From NCBI GenBank assembly GCA_037133095.1, contig JBAXOT010000007.1, forward strand, positions 1-64,000: DNA of 64,000 nucleotides, given 5' to 3'. The stretch's first letter is position 1, and each line of letters starts with the position of its first letter. Shown one piece after another: positions 53,678-62,015 of this stretch. Source of the stretch: CAIMZW01 sp037133095. Lineage in GTDB: Bacteria > Actinomycetota > Actinomycetes > Nanopelagicales > Nanopelagicaceae. A model generated the notes under the pieces. That model was not told where the DNA came from and did not search any database. It saw only the letters and a list, made by a program, of their open reading frames with translations. Made by a program: the position numbers and the translations under genes.

Positions 53678-55024
53678 TTAGGCAGAAACCGACGCTAGGG
53701 CTTCATCCAGAATTCCCAAGGCCTCGATGAGCAATGTATCTGGCATAACCAAAGGTGGCAGCAAGCGAATGACGTTGCTGTAGGTCCCTGCAGTTAAAAC
53801 TAAAACGCCATGTTGTTGGCAATATTTCACCGCATCGGCCATGGCCTTCGAATTTGGCTCATCGGTTCCAGGAAGTACCAGTTCGAGCGCCTGCATGGCA
53901 CCGCGACCGCGAACGTCGCCCACAATTGCATACTTCTCTTTCATCGCAAGCAATGCGGTGCTGATAATTTCACCCATATGGGCCGCCTTAGCAACGAGAC
54001 CGTCCGCTTCGATGGTGGCAAAAGCGCCAAGTGCGGCTGCGCAAGCAACTGGGTTTCCGCCAAAGGTTCCACCGACTCCGCTGACAACGGCGGCGTCCAT
54101 GACCTCAGCGCGGCCGGTAATAGCTCCGAGTGGCAAGCCACCACCAATGCCTTTGGCGGTAACCATAATGTCGGGTTCGACGCCTTCATCTTCTACCGCG
54201 AACATCTGTCCAGTTCGAGCAAAACCAGTTTGAACTTCATCCGCAATGAAGAGCGCACCATTGGCCTTGGCAAATGCGGCCAAGCCAGGCAAGAAACCTT
54301 TAGGTGGGACGACAAAGCCGCCTTCGCCTTGAATGGGTTCGATTACGATCGCAGCCACATTATGGGCACCGATCTCTTTGTCAATCTTATGGAGAACCAT
54401 CTCGAGCGCCTCTTGCGCAACATTGTTCTTGTCGCCAATCCATCGGTATGGATATGCCATAGGCATGCGGTAAACCTCAGGCGCGAATGGTCCGAAACCT
54501 TCCTTGTAAGGAATGTTCTTGGCAGTCATTGCCATCGTGAGATTTGTGCGGCCATGGTAGGCATGTTCGAAAACTACGACGGCGGCTCGCTTTGTATAGG
54601 CGCGGGCAATCTTCACGGCGTTCTCTACCGCTTCGGCACCAGAGTTCACGAGCAAAGATTTCTTTTTAAAAGTACCCGGGGTGATTCGGTTAAGGGTTTC
54701 GCATACTTCAACATATCCGCTGTATGGAGCAACCGTAAAACAGGTATGAGTGAATGCCTGAACTTGGGCGATGACATTTGCCACGACTCGATCTGCGCTA
54801 TTGCCAACGTTGACGGTGGCAATTCCGGCTGCCATATCAATGATGGAATTTCCATCGATATCGACAATGACGCCACCACCTGCCTGGGCGACAAATACGG
54901 GAATTGCCATACCGAGCCCAGCAGAAGTGGCTTCGCTGCGACGAGCGAGCATCTCCTGTGATTTAGGGCCAGGAATTGCAGTAACTAAGCGTCGTTCTTG
55001 TGGAATATGTGGTCCTGATGTCAT
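53678..55024 (-). CDS. gabT: 4-aminobutyrate aminotransferase
   Basis: Class III PLP aminotransferase, 448 residues, that converts GABA to succinate semialdehyde. Features include the VNSGAEAVENAVK block, EPIQGEGGFVVPP, IADEVQTGFARTG and the PLP lysine in VTAKGIGGGLPLG near residue 290. It is on the opposite strand but completes the pathway of the neighbouring genes. A putrescine aminotransferase role is possible, since no separate enzyme for that step is in the window. ATG 55024 has a minus-strand TATAGT box six bases upstream. Confidence 0.92.
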   Translation of the reverse strand: MTSGPHIPQERRLVTAIPGPKSQEMLARRSEATSAGLGMAIPVFVAQAGGGVIVDIDGNSIIDMAAGIATVNVGNSADRVVANVIAQVQAFTHTCFTVAPYSGYVEVCETLNRITPGTFKKKSLLVNSGAEAVENAVKIARAYTKRAAVVVFEHAYHGRTNLTMAMTAKNIPYKEGFGPFAPEVYRMPMAYPYRWIGDKNNVAQEALEMVLHKIDKEIGAHNVAAIVIEPIQGEGGFVVPPKGFLPGLAAFAKANGALFIADEVQTGFARTGQMFAVEDEGVEPDIMVTAKGIGGGLPLGAITGRAEVMDAAVVSGVGGTFGGNPVACAAALGAFATIEADGLVAKAAHMGEIISTALLAMKEKYAIVGDVRGRGAMQALELVLPGTDEPNSKAMADAVKYCQQHGVLVLTAGTYSNVIRLLPPLVMPDTLLIEALGILDEALASVSA

Positions 55025-55030
55025 GGGAAA

Positions 55031-55036
55031 ACTATA
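55031..55036 (-). promoter_or_regulatory. -10 box of gabT (leaderless, minus strand)
   Basis: On the minus strand the hexamer is TATAGT, five of six matches to TATAAT, ending six bases before the gabT ATG. It is one of the best -10 matches in the window. Confidence 0.65.
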
Positions 55037-55108
55037 ACGGACTCAAACTCTCACTGGGTTTTAAGATGAATTTGTTGAGATATGGAGAAAGTGAACTTCT
55101 GGTGTCGT

Positions 55109-55114
55109 TAGAGT
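55109..55114 (+). promoter_or_regulatory. -10 box of a likely leaderless rseP transcript
   Basis: TAGAGT ends eight bases before ATG 55123. The spacing equals that of valS. No ribosome-binding site is seen. Confidence 0.5.
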
Positions 55115-55122
55115 ATTGACCT

Positions 55123-56310
55123 ATGAGCGCATTGGGAGTGGTTGCCTTCGTCGTCGCACTCCTCTTTTCGATTATGGTGCATGAGGCAGGTCACTTTCTC
55201 ACCGCCAAGCACTATCACATGAAGGTGACGGAGTTCTTTTTAGGCTTTGGTCGCAAGCTCTGGTCATTTCAGCGTGGTGAAACTGAATTTGGAATCAAGG
55301 CTATTCCTGCTGGTGGTTATTGTCGGATTGTTGGAATGTCTGCGCGCGAAGTTCTGCCCGAGGCTGACCAACCTCGCGCTTTCATAGCAGCCTCCGCACC
55401 CAAGCGTCTCGTCGTGCTGGGGGCTGGATCTTTTCTTCATTTCGTCCTGGGCTTCTTCTTGCTCTTCTTTCTGTACACCGCTGTTGGCACCACATATGTA
55501 ACAACAACAATTGCGGAAGTTACGCCGTGTTTAACCACCGCGAGCACTGGTTGCACCTCGGCCGATACTCCTTCACCGGCAAAGAGCGTCGGGTTAAAAC
55601 CGGGGGACAAGGTTCTTTCGATAAACGGCGTGCTGGCATCAGATTGGTCTAAGTCGGTACTTCAGGTTCGTAATTCGCCGGGAAAACCAGTCACGATAGT
55701 TGTCGATCGCGCAGGTAGTTCCATCAGCCTGACTCTGGTTCCTGCTCGCATCATTCGTGACAAGAAGCCCGTAGGCGTGATTGGCATCGTGAATAAATTG
55801 GGGACGCTTCATCAAAACCCGTATCGCGCACTTATCAGCTCGACAAAACTAAGTCGCGACCTCTTTACCGGCAGCATTTCATCTCTGGTTAAACTTCCAT
55901 CAAAAATTCCGGCGTTAGTGCGACAAACATTCGGCGGTCAACCGCGTGATCCACAAGGATTGGTTGGGGTCGTAGGTGTCGCCCGGGTCTCGGGGCAAGC
56001 GGCCAGCGATAAGAATCTTTCAGTCCGCGAGCGAATCGCAACCTTTATCTTGATCATTGCTAGCCTCAATATTTTCGTGGGAATCTTCAACCTTTTGCCG
56101 TTCCTGCCCCTAGATGGTGGTCATATGGCCCTGGCTTTCGTTGATGGTGTGAGGCGCTGGCGGGCACGCCGTCGTGGTGCACCATTACCGCCGCCTATCG
56201 ATCTGGAACGTTTAACCCCAATCACGATCGTAGTTTTCGTCATATTGGCGTTGCTTTCGATTTTATTATTAGGGGCAGATATCTTTAATCCCATCCATTT
56301 GAATGTGTAG
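55123..56310 (+). CDS. rseP: Site-2 intramembrane metalloprotease, RseP/Rip1 family
   Basis: Zinc protease that cuts membrane proteins such as anti-sigma factors within the bilayer. The 395 residues have HExxH as MVHEAGHF near residue 21 in the first transmembrane helix, a PDZ domain (about 150-215, KSVGLKPGDKVLSING) and the C-terminal NLLPFLPLDGGH motif. It opens the rseP-ispG pair; in many actinobacteria dxr comes directly before it, but here gabT does. Confidence 0.94.
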   Translation: MSALGVVAFVVALLFSIMVHEAGHFLTAKHYHMKVTEFFLGFGRKLWSFQRGETEFGIKAIPAGGYCRIVGMSAREVLPEADQPRAFIAASAPKRLVVLGAGSFLHFVLGFFLLFFLYTAVGTTYVTTTIAEVTPCLTTASTGCTSADTPSPAKSVGLKPGDKVLSINGVLASDWSKSVLQVRNSPGKPVTIVVDRAGSSISLTLVPARIIRDKKPVGVIGIVNKLGTLHQNPYRALISSTKLSRDLFTGSISSLVKLPSKIPALVRQTFGGQPRDPQGLVGVVGVARVSGQAASDKNLSVRERIATFILIIASLNIFVGIFNLLPFLPLDGGHMALAFVDGVRRWRARRRGAPLPPPIDLERLTPITIVVFVILALLSILLLGADIFNPIHLNV

Positions 56311-56327
56311 CTCCATCACAATTAAGG

Positions 56328-56333
56328 CAGAAT
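56328..56333 (+). promoter_or_regulatory. Possible -10 box of a leaderless ispG transcript
   Basis: CAGAAT ends six bases before ATG 56340. It departs from TANNNT at the first base, so it is weaker than the others. Confidence 0.4.
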
Positions 56334-56339
56334 ATCCAC

Positions 56340-57491
56340 ATGGTTAATCTCGGAATGCCCGCCGCACCAGCTCCAGTCCTCGCGCCTAGACGAAAGAGCA
56401 AACAACTTAAGGTCGGCAGCGTTCTTGTGGGTGGTGATGCCCCCGTCAGCGTTCAGTCGATGTGCACCACTCTTACTTCGGATGTAAACAGCACTCTGCA
56501 ACAGATCGCCGAGTTAACGGCATCGGGATGTCAGATTGTTCGAGTGGCGGTTCCTAGTCAAGATGATGCAGATGCCTTGGCCCAGATCGCTAAGAAATCT
56601 CAGATTCCCGTCATTGCAGATATCCATTTTCAACCGAAATATATTTTTGCGGCCATTGATGCCGGTTGCGCCGCGGTTCGGGTGAATCCAGGAAATATCA
56701 AGCAATTTGATGACAAGGTCAAGGAAGTCGCCAAGGCTGCCGGAGATGCGGGAATTCCTATTCGTATTGGGGTCAACGCTGGCTCTCTTGATCCTCGACT
56801 GTTGGCAAAGTACGGAAAGGCCACACCAGAAGCGCTCGCGGAATCTGCGCTCTGGGAAGCATCCCTCTTTGAAGAACATGGCTTCACAGATATCAAGATT
56901 TCAGTTAAGCACCACGACCCAGTAACTATGGTTAAGGCCTATCGACTCCTCGCGGAAAAATGTGATTACCCGCTGCATCTAGGTGTAACTGAAGCTGGTC
57001 CCTTTTTCCAAGGCACCATAAAATCAGCAACGGCTTTTGGAATTCTTCTGGCCGAGGGAATCGGCGACACAATTCGAGTCTCACTTTCCGCTCCACCCGT
57101 TGAGGAAGTCAAAGTAGGCATTTCAATTTTGGAATCTCTCAACCTTCGCCAACGTAAATTGGAGATCGTTTCTTGCCCATCCTGTGGCCGCGCCCAAGTA
57201 GATGTTTACTCCCTCGCTGAAAAAGTCCAAGCCGGGTTGCAAGGAATGACAGTTCCGCTTCGCGTAGCAGTCATGGGTTGTGTAGTTAATGGCCCAGGCG
57301 AAGCCCGTGAAGCCGACCTCGGGGTTGCCAGTGGTAATGGAAAAGGCCAAATCTTCGTCAAAGGCGAAGTCATTAAAACTGTTCCAGAAGCCATGATCGT
57401 CGAAACTCTGATTGAGGAAGCGATGCGTCTTGCCGATGAAATGGAATTGGCTGGAGTGGAATCTGGTGAACCGACCGTTCAGGTTCGGTAA
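56340..57491 (+). CDS. ispG: 4-hydroxy-3-methylbut-2-en-1-yl diphosphate synthase
   Basis: Iron-sulfur enzyme of the MEP isoprenoid pathway. The 383 residues have the TIM-barrel part and cluster cysteines in SCPSCGRAQVDV and MGCVVNGPGEA, with the nearby Glu ligand. Its presence shows that the MEP route is used, so a dxr gene must exist elsewhere in the genome. Confidence 0.96.
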   Translation: MVNLGMPAAPAPVLAPRRKSKQLKVGSVLVGGDAPVSVQSMCTTLTSDVNSTLQQIAELTASGCQIVRVAVPSQDDADALAQIAKKSQIPVIADIHFQPKYIFAAIDAGCAAVRVNPGNIKQFDDKVKEVAKAAGDAGIPIRIGVNAGSLDPRLLAKYGKATPEALAESALWEASLFEEHGFTDIKISVKHHDPVTMVKAYRLLAEKCDYPLHLGVTEAGPFFQGTIKSATAFGILLAEGIGDTIRVSLSAPPVEEVKVGISILESLNLRQRKLEIVSCPSCGRAQVDVYSLAEKVQAGLQGMTVPLRVAVMGCVVNGPGEAREADLGVASGNGKGQIFVKGEVIKTVPEAMIVETLIEEAMRLADEMELAGVESGEPTVQVR

Positions 57492-57539
57492 AACGTCTGG
57501 GGCGAGTAAATAAGTCGTCAGAAGTGAATTTGCATTAGG

Positions 57540-57545
57540 TAAGGT
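57540..57545 (+). promoter_or_regulatory. -10 box of a likely leaderless proS transcript
   Basis: TAAGGT ends six bases before ATG 57552, the same hexamer and spacing as gatC and the DUF885 gene. Confidence 0.6.
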
Positions 57546-57551
57546 TCTCGC

Positions 57552-59282
57552 ATGTTGCGAATGTCCACCTTGTTATTACGTACTCTTCGGGACGACCCAG
57601 CCGATGCCGAGGTCGCCAGTCACCGGTTATTGGTCCGGGCCGGGTACGTTCGCCGCGTAGCCGCCGGAATATACGCGTGGTTGCCACTCGGATATATCAC
57701 CTTGCGAAATATCGAGCGGATTGTTCGGGAAGAGATGGATAAGGCCGGATTCCAAGAAGTTCATTTTCCCGCGATGCTGCCTCGCGAACCATATGAGAAG
57801 ACAAATCGCTGGACCGAGTACGGTCAGGATCTCTTTCGATTGAAAGATCGACGCGGCAATGATTACCTCCTTGGCCCAACTCACGAAGAGATGTTCACCT
57901 TGATGGTGAAAGGCGAATACTCGTCCTACAAAGATCTGCCACTTTCGATTTATCAAATTCAAACCAAGTTTCGTGATGAGACCAGACCTCGTTCTGGAAT
58001 TATCAGAGGTCGAGAGTTCGTGATGAAGGACTCTTACTCCTTCGATCTCGACGATGAGGGCTTAGTCGTTTCTTACGAAAACCATCGAAACGCTTACATC
58101 AAGACATTTAATCGCCTCGGCATGAAGTACAACATCGTTTCGGCGATGGCAGGTGCGATGGGTGGTTCGAGGTCGGAGGAATTTCTCGCCCCTTGCCCCA
58201 CTGGTGAGGACACCTATGTGCTCTGCGAAAGTTGTGGTTACGCGGCGAATGTGGAGGCGATGGTTACTAATGTCGCAGCCTTTACCGGTGAAGCGCCACC
58301 TGCTATGGAAATCTTCGATTCACCAAATACGCCAACCATTGATTCGCTGGTCACTTTGTTGAACACCAAATTTGATGGCAACTTCACAGCCTCGGATACG
58401 CTCAAAAACGTCCTACTCGTGGCGGACGATCAAGCGATCTCCGTTCTCGTTCCTGGTGACCGAGAAGTAGACCTCAAGCGATTGCAAGCCAATTTGCCGG
58501 GAGTCGCAGAATTGCGGCTTTTCGAAGATGCTGATTTCGAAAAGCGCCCTGGACTTGTGAAGGGTTATGTCGGACCACAGGATGCCAAGGCGCTGGGCTT
58601 GACTCTCTATGCCGACCCTCGCGTTGTAGTTGGCTCGAGTTGGGTTACAGGGGCGAATGCTCGGGACAAACATGTTCGATTCGTGACTCATGGTCGCGAT
58701 TTCACTATTGATAAATTTGTGGAATCTGCCGAGGTAAAGGCTGGTGATCTCTGTCCAAATTGCGCCACGCCAGTTGTCATCGATCGAGCCATTGAAATTG
58801 GTCATATTTTTCAACTTGGTCGCAAGTATGCCCAGGCACTTGAACTCACGGTGCTGGATAAAGATGGCAAGCCTCGAGTTGTAACGATGGGTTCCTACGG
58901 CATTGGAGTTTCCAGAGCCGTTGCAGCTATCGCTGAACAAACTCATGATGAAATTGGCTTAAATTGGCCACGGGAAGTTGCACCAGCAGATGTGCATATT
59001 GTTGCAACGGGAAAGGATGATGCACCTTTCGATACGGCTGACAAAATTGCCCAAGAGTTAGAGTCACAGGGATTGCGCGTAATGCTCGATGATCGCCGCG
59101 ACGCCAGTCCAGGTGTGAAGTTCAAAGATGCCGAACTCATTGGAATTCCATTTATCATCATTGTGGGCAAAGCCTTGGTTGATGGGAAGATTGAGTTACG
59201 CGTTCGTAGAACCGGCGAAAAGCACGAGCTAGAACTTTCCAGCGCCGTCGCAGAGATCATCTCCGCTGTCACCGCTGACTAA
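57552..59282 (+). CDS. proS: Prolyl-tRNA synthetase, bacterial type
   Basis: Class II aminoacyl-tRNA synthetase, 576 residues. Motif 2 lies in KFRDETRPRSGIIRGREFVMKDSYSF, and motif 3 in TMGSYGIGVSRAVAAI. The editing insertion (INS, about 225-395) between motifs 2 and 3 marks the bacterial form. It overlaps the next gene by one base (TAATG). Confidence 0.96.
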   Translation: MLRMSTLLLRTLRDDPADAEVASHRLLVRAGYVRRVAAGIYAWLPLGYITLRNIERIVREEMDKAGFQEVHFPAMLPREPYEKTNRWTEYGQDLFRLKDRRGNDYLLGPTHEEMFTLMVKGEYSSYKDLPLSIYQIQTKFRDETRPRSGIIRGREFVMKDSYSFDLDDEGLVVSYENHRNAYIKTFNRLGMKYNIVSAMAGAMGGSRSEEFLAPCPTGEDTYVLCESCGYAANVEAMVTNVAAFTGEAPPAMEIFDSPNTPTIDSLVTLLNTKFDGNFTASDTLKNVLLVADDQAISVLVPGDREVDLKRLQANLPGVAELRLFEDADFEKRPGLVKGYVGPQDAKALGLTLYADPRVVVGSSWVTGANARDKHVRFVTHGRDFTIDKFVESAEVKAGDLCPNCATPVVIDRAIEIGHIFQLGRKYAQALELTVLDKDGKPRVVTMGSYGIGVSRAVAAIAEQTHDEIGLNWPREVAPADVHIVATGKDDAPFDTADKIAQELESQGLRVMLDDRRDASPGVKFKDAELIGIPFIIIVGKALVDGKIELRVRRTGEKHELELSSAVAEIISAVTAD

Positions 59283-60052
59283 TGTCGGTCTCCACCTTTC
59301 TCTTTCTGGCGCTTGCAGCAGGTTTCGCTGGATTTGTTGATGCCATGGTCGGCGGTGGGGGACTGATTCAGTTACCCGCTCTCCTTATTGGACTGAGCGA
59401 CAAACCGATTCCGCTGATATTGGGAACAAATAAGATTCCAGCGATTTTGGGAACCAGCAGCGCCGCCGTTACATATTTTAAAAGAGTACGTCCCGATCTT
59501 CACGTCACTGCTTTCATGGCTGGACCGGCATTCTTGGGATCCATTCTTGGGGCCAGGTTGGCGGCAAGCTTTCCTAAAGATTTTTTTCGCCCCATAATTA
59601 TTTTTCTGCTCATCGCAGTTGCGATTTACACTTGGCGCAAACCCCAATTGGGACTGCAGGAAAAAATTAAATACTCAGGAAAAGTACGCAATGCTTTGGT
59701 GGCCGGCTTTGGTCTAACAATTGGTTTTTATGATGGGGTATTTGGACCAGGTACCGGCACCTTTCTTGTTTTTCTCCTAGTCGGCGTCATTGGCTATGAA
59801 TTCCTTAAGGCATCGGCAACTGCAAAGTTAGTGAACATTGCAACTAATTTTGGCGCCATTCTTTCATTCCAATTCACTGGACATATTTGGTGGCGGCTTG
59901 GATTAGCGCTCGCGGTGGCTAATGTGAGCGGGGCAATTGTGGGATCGCGTCTTGCGATAAAAGGCGGGTCGGGGTTGGTTCGACGCGTCTTCTTGATTGT
60001 TGCGGCGATTCTCATCGCGAAGGTAAGTTATGATTGGTTCAAAATTCAATAG
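59282..60052 (+). CDS. TauE/SafE-family membrane permease
   Basis: 256-residue membrane protein with about eight hydrophobic segments. It shows the family repeats: GFVDAMVGGGGLIQLPAL near residue 20 and GFYDGVFGPGTGTFLVF near 148. Members export sulfite, sulfoacetate or other small organic anions; the substrate is unknown. It starts on the proS stop (TAATG) and precedes rimP, an unusual companion for translation genes. Confidence 0.88.
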   Translation: MSVSTFLFLALAAGFAGFVDAMVGGGGLIQLPALLIGLSDKPIPLILGTNKIPAILGTSSAAVTYFKRVRPDLHVTAFMAGPAFLGSILGARLAASFPKDFFRPIIIFLLIAVAIYTWRKPQLGLQEKIKYSGKVRNALVAGFGLTIGFYDGVFGPGTGTFLVFLLVGVIGYEFLKASATAKLVNIATNFGAILSFQFTGHIWWRLGLALAVANVSGAIVGSRLAIKGGSGLVRRVFLIVAAILIAKVSYDWFKIQ

Positions 60053-60062
60053 CGAGGGAATC

Positions 60063-60545
60063 ATGGATAGAACACAACTGAATAATCAACAATTGAAAGA
60101 TGTAATTACCGCAGCCATTACGCCATCTGTTACGACGGCGGGTTGTTATGTAGAAGAAGTAACAATCACCCCAGCAGGCAAATCGCGCCTCATGACGATT
60201 ATCGTCGACAGCGATGCTCACCTTAATCTTGATCAAGTCACCGGTGTCTCTCGTGGGATTTCTGAAATCCTCGATGTACTGCCCGAACTCGGGGATGCAC
60301 CATTCACCTTAGAAGTTAGTTCACCTGGTATTGATCGTCCGCTCACCGAGCTGCGCCATTGGCGAAAAAATCTTGGTCGGCTGGTGAAAATAATTTTGCA
60401 GAATGGCGAGACCGCAACCGGTCGCATTGGTTCAGTGGAGGGTGATTCAGTCCACATTAATGACATTATTTATCCGATTGCTGAAATCAAGAAAGCCCAT
60501 ATCGAGATCGAATTTAAATCTTTAAAGTCAGACGAGTCAGAATGA
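60063..60545 (+). CDS. rimP: Ribosome maturation factor RimP
   Basis: Assists 30S assembly. At 160 residues it has the RimP core: DSDAHLNLDQVTGVSRGISEILD and LEVSSPGIDRPLTELRHWRKNLGR. ATG 60063 gives the usual N-terminus; GAGGGA at 60054-60059 is only three bases away, so an upstream in-frame ATG at 60030, overlapping the TauE gene, is a weaker alternative. The stop overlaps nusA (ATGA). Confidence 0.9.
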   Translation: MDRTQLNNQQLKDVITAAITPSVTTAGCYVEEVTITPAGKSRLMTIIVDSDAHLNLDQVTGVSRGISEILDVLPELGDAPFTLEVSSPGIDRPLTELRHWRKNLGRLVKIILQNGETATGRIGSVEGDSVHINDIIYPIAEIKKAHIEIEFKSLKSDESE

Positions 60546-61585
60546 ATGTAGATGTAAAAGCGCTGATTGCGCTGACGATTGAACGAGAGATGCCGCTCGA
60601 AAAGCTCATTAACGCTATTGAAAATGGTGTGGCAGCCGCGTATGCGGAATTGCCAGAGGCTCATCCCAACGGTCGTGCGGTACTCAATCGGCAAACTGGC
60701 GAGATTGTTATTTATTATCCAGTTTTAGGTCCAGATGGCGACCGCATCGACACCGCAATTGATTCGCCAGAAGGGTTCAGCCGAATAGCCACCTCGACCG
60801 CCCGAAAAGTAATCAAAGAAAAAATGCGTGAGGCAAACGATGCCGAGATCGTGGGGGAATTTACCGCCAGTGTCGGAGATGTAATTTCGGGCGTCATCCA
60901 ACAAGGTCGCGACCCGAAGATTGTTTATGTTCATCTGGGTCGGATCGAAGGCAAGATTCCGCCGAACGAGCAGGTCCCAACTGAGACCTACGTCCATGGC
61001 CAAAGAATCAAGTGTTTTGTGGTTGAGGTAAAGCAAGGCCTTCGTGGTCCAGAAGTCACCCTTTCCCGAACTCACCCGGCCCTGGTGAAAACGCTTTTTG
61101 CCCTGGAGGTGCCGGAAATTAAAGATCGAATTGTCGAAATCGTCGGGGTTGCCCGCGAAGCCGGCCACCGAACTAAGGTCTCTGTGCGTTCCCACCGAGC
61201 CGGCGTAAGTCCCAAAGGCGCGCTTATTGGACCCATGGGTGCCAGAGCTCGAGCCGTCATGGACGAACTCAATGGTGAGAAGATCGATATTGTCGATTAT
61301 TCAGGTGATTTGGCGACCTATGTGGCTAACGCGCTCGCACCTTCCCGAGTAACCAGCGCCGAAGTCGTCGATCTTGAGAGTAAATCGGTGAAAGTCGTCG
61401 TTCCCGACTATCAACTTTCCTTGGCAATTGGCAAAGACGGTCAAAATGCCCGCTTGGCCGCCCGATTGACCGGCGCTCGAATTGATATCCACCCGGATAA
61501 TCCGGTCGAGCGAATCGCCAAACCCAAGCCGATCGTGGAAGAAGTGGACCAGCCTGATTACCCGTCCCAGCCTGTAAGCGAGTAA
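60542..61585 (+). CDS. nusA: Transcription termination/antitermination protein NusA
   Basis: RNA polymerase-binding factor of 347 residues. It has the N-terminal domain (1-105), an S1 domain (about 110-180) and two KH domains with GAIIGPMGARARAVMDELNGEKIDIV-like and AIGKDGQNARLAARLTG blocks. It lacks the C-terminal acidic repeats of E. coli NusA, as usual in actinobacteria. It overlaps rimP by 4 bp. Confidence 0.95.
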   Translation: MNVDVKALIALTIEREMPLEKLINAIENGVAAAYAELPEAHPNGRAVLNRQTGEIVIYYPVLGPDGDRIDTAIDSPEGFSRIATSTARKVIKEKMREANDAEIVGEFTASVGDVISGVIQQGRDPKIVYVHLGRIEGKIPPNEQVPTETYVHGQRIKCFVVEVKQGLRGPEVTLSRTHPALVKTLFALEVPEIKDRIVEIVGVAREAGHRTKVSVRSHRAGVSPKGALIGPMGARARAVMDELNGEKIDIVDYSGDLATYVANALAPSRVTSAEVVDLESKSVKVVVPDYQLSLAIGKDGQNARLAARLTGARIDIHPDNPVERIAKPKPIVEEVDQPDYPSQPVSE

Positions 61586-61619
61586 GGTTTGCCCGTTCAC
61601 GTCCTTGGGAGATAAAGCA

Positions 61620-61901
61620 ATGGCAATTCCAATTCGGAGTTGTATTGCCTGTCGAAAGAGGGAGAGTTGGACGAACGTTCTGAGAGTCGTGGTTGTTGAT
61701 GGTCAGGTAATTCCTGATCAGTTCAAGCGCAAAACGGGACGAGGGGCTTGGTTGCATCAAGGTTGCCTTGAATTAGCTAAGAGTCGAGGGGCATTTGTTC
61801 GGGCATTTCGAACAACGGCGCCACTTCGAACCGAGACACTCGAGGAATACGTTCGTTCGTTGCAAGCACAAGAACAATCAGATAACCCGTCTGATTCGTA
61901 A
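61620..61901 (+). CDS. ylxR: YlxR-family RNA-binding protein
   Basis: Small (93 residues) YlxR/DUF448 protein with the start IRSCIACRKRESW and GRGAWLHQGCLELA. Homologues bind RNA, and one acts as a regulator of RNase P. ATG 61620 follows GGGAG (61607-61611); an in-frame TTG at 61605 is less likely. It lies between nusA and infB, the conserved order. Confidence 0.92.
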   Translation: MAIPIRSCIACRKRESWTNVLRVVVVDGQVIPDQFKRKTGRGAWLHQGCLELAKSRGAFVRAFRTTAPLRTETLEEYVRSLQAQEQSDNPSDS

Positions 61902-61913
61902 AAGGAGAATGAC

Positions 61914-61943
61914 ATGTCAAATAAGGCAATCTCACAATCATGA
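61914..61943 (+). CDS. Possible nine-residue mini-ORF between ylxR and infB
   Basis: ATG 61914 follows a strong Shine-Dalgarno AAAGGAG (61901-61907) at good spacing and encodes MSNKAISQS, stopping at TGA 61941-61943. The stop lies in the 5' arm of a hairpin (61938-61960). No homology is expected at this size; a regulatory or leader role is inference. Confidence 0.4.
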   Translation: MSNKAISQS

Positions 61944-61960
61944 GCACTCAGCGCTCATGA
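61938..61960 (+). promoter_or_regulatory. Hairpin upstream of infB
   Basis: TCATGAGC (61938-61945) pairs perfectly with GCTCATGA (61953-61960) around a seven-base loop. It overlaps the mini-ORF stop, and no T-run follows. A TAGGCT hexamer at 61975-61980 might start a short infB transcript downstream of it. Confidence 0.5.
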
Positions 61961-62015
61961 GAAGGCTAGACATTTAGGCTCCAAATAAACGTGGGGCCAT
62001 GACAGGAAGGTAACT

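Noticed and set aside
53810..54961. 383-codon open frame on the plus strand
   Set aside because: It lies antisense within gabT, has no ribosome-binding site or promoter, and its translation looks like a shadow of a real gene.
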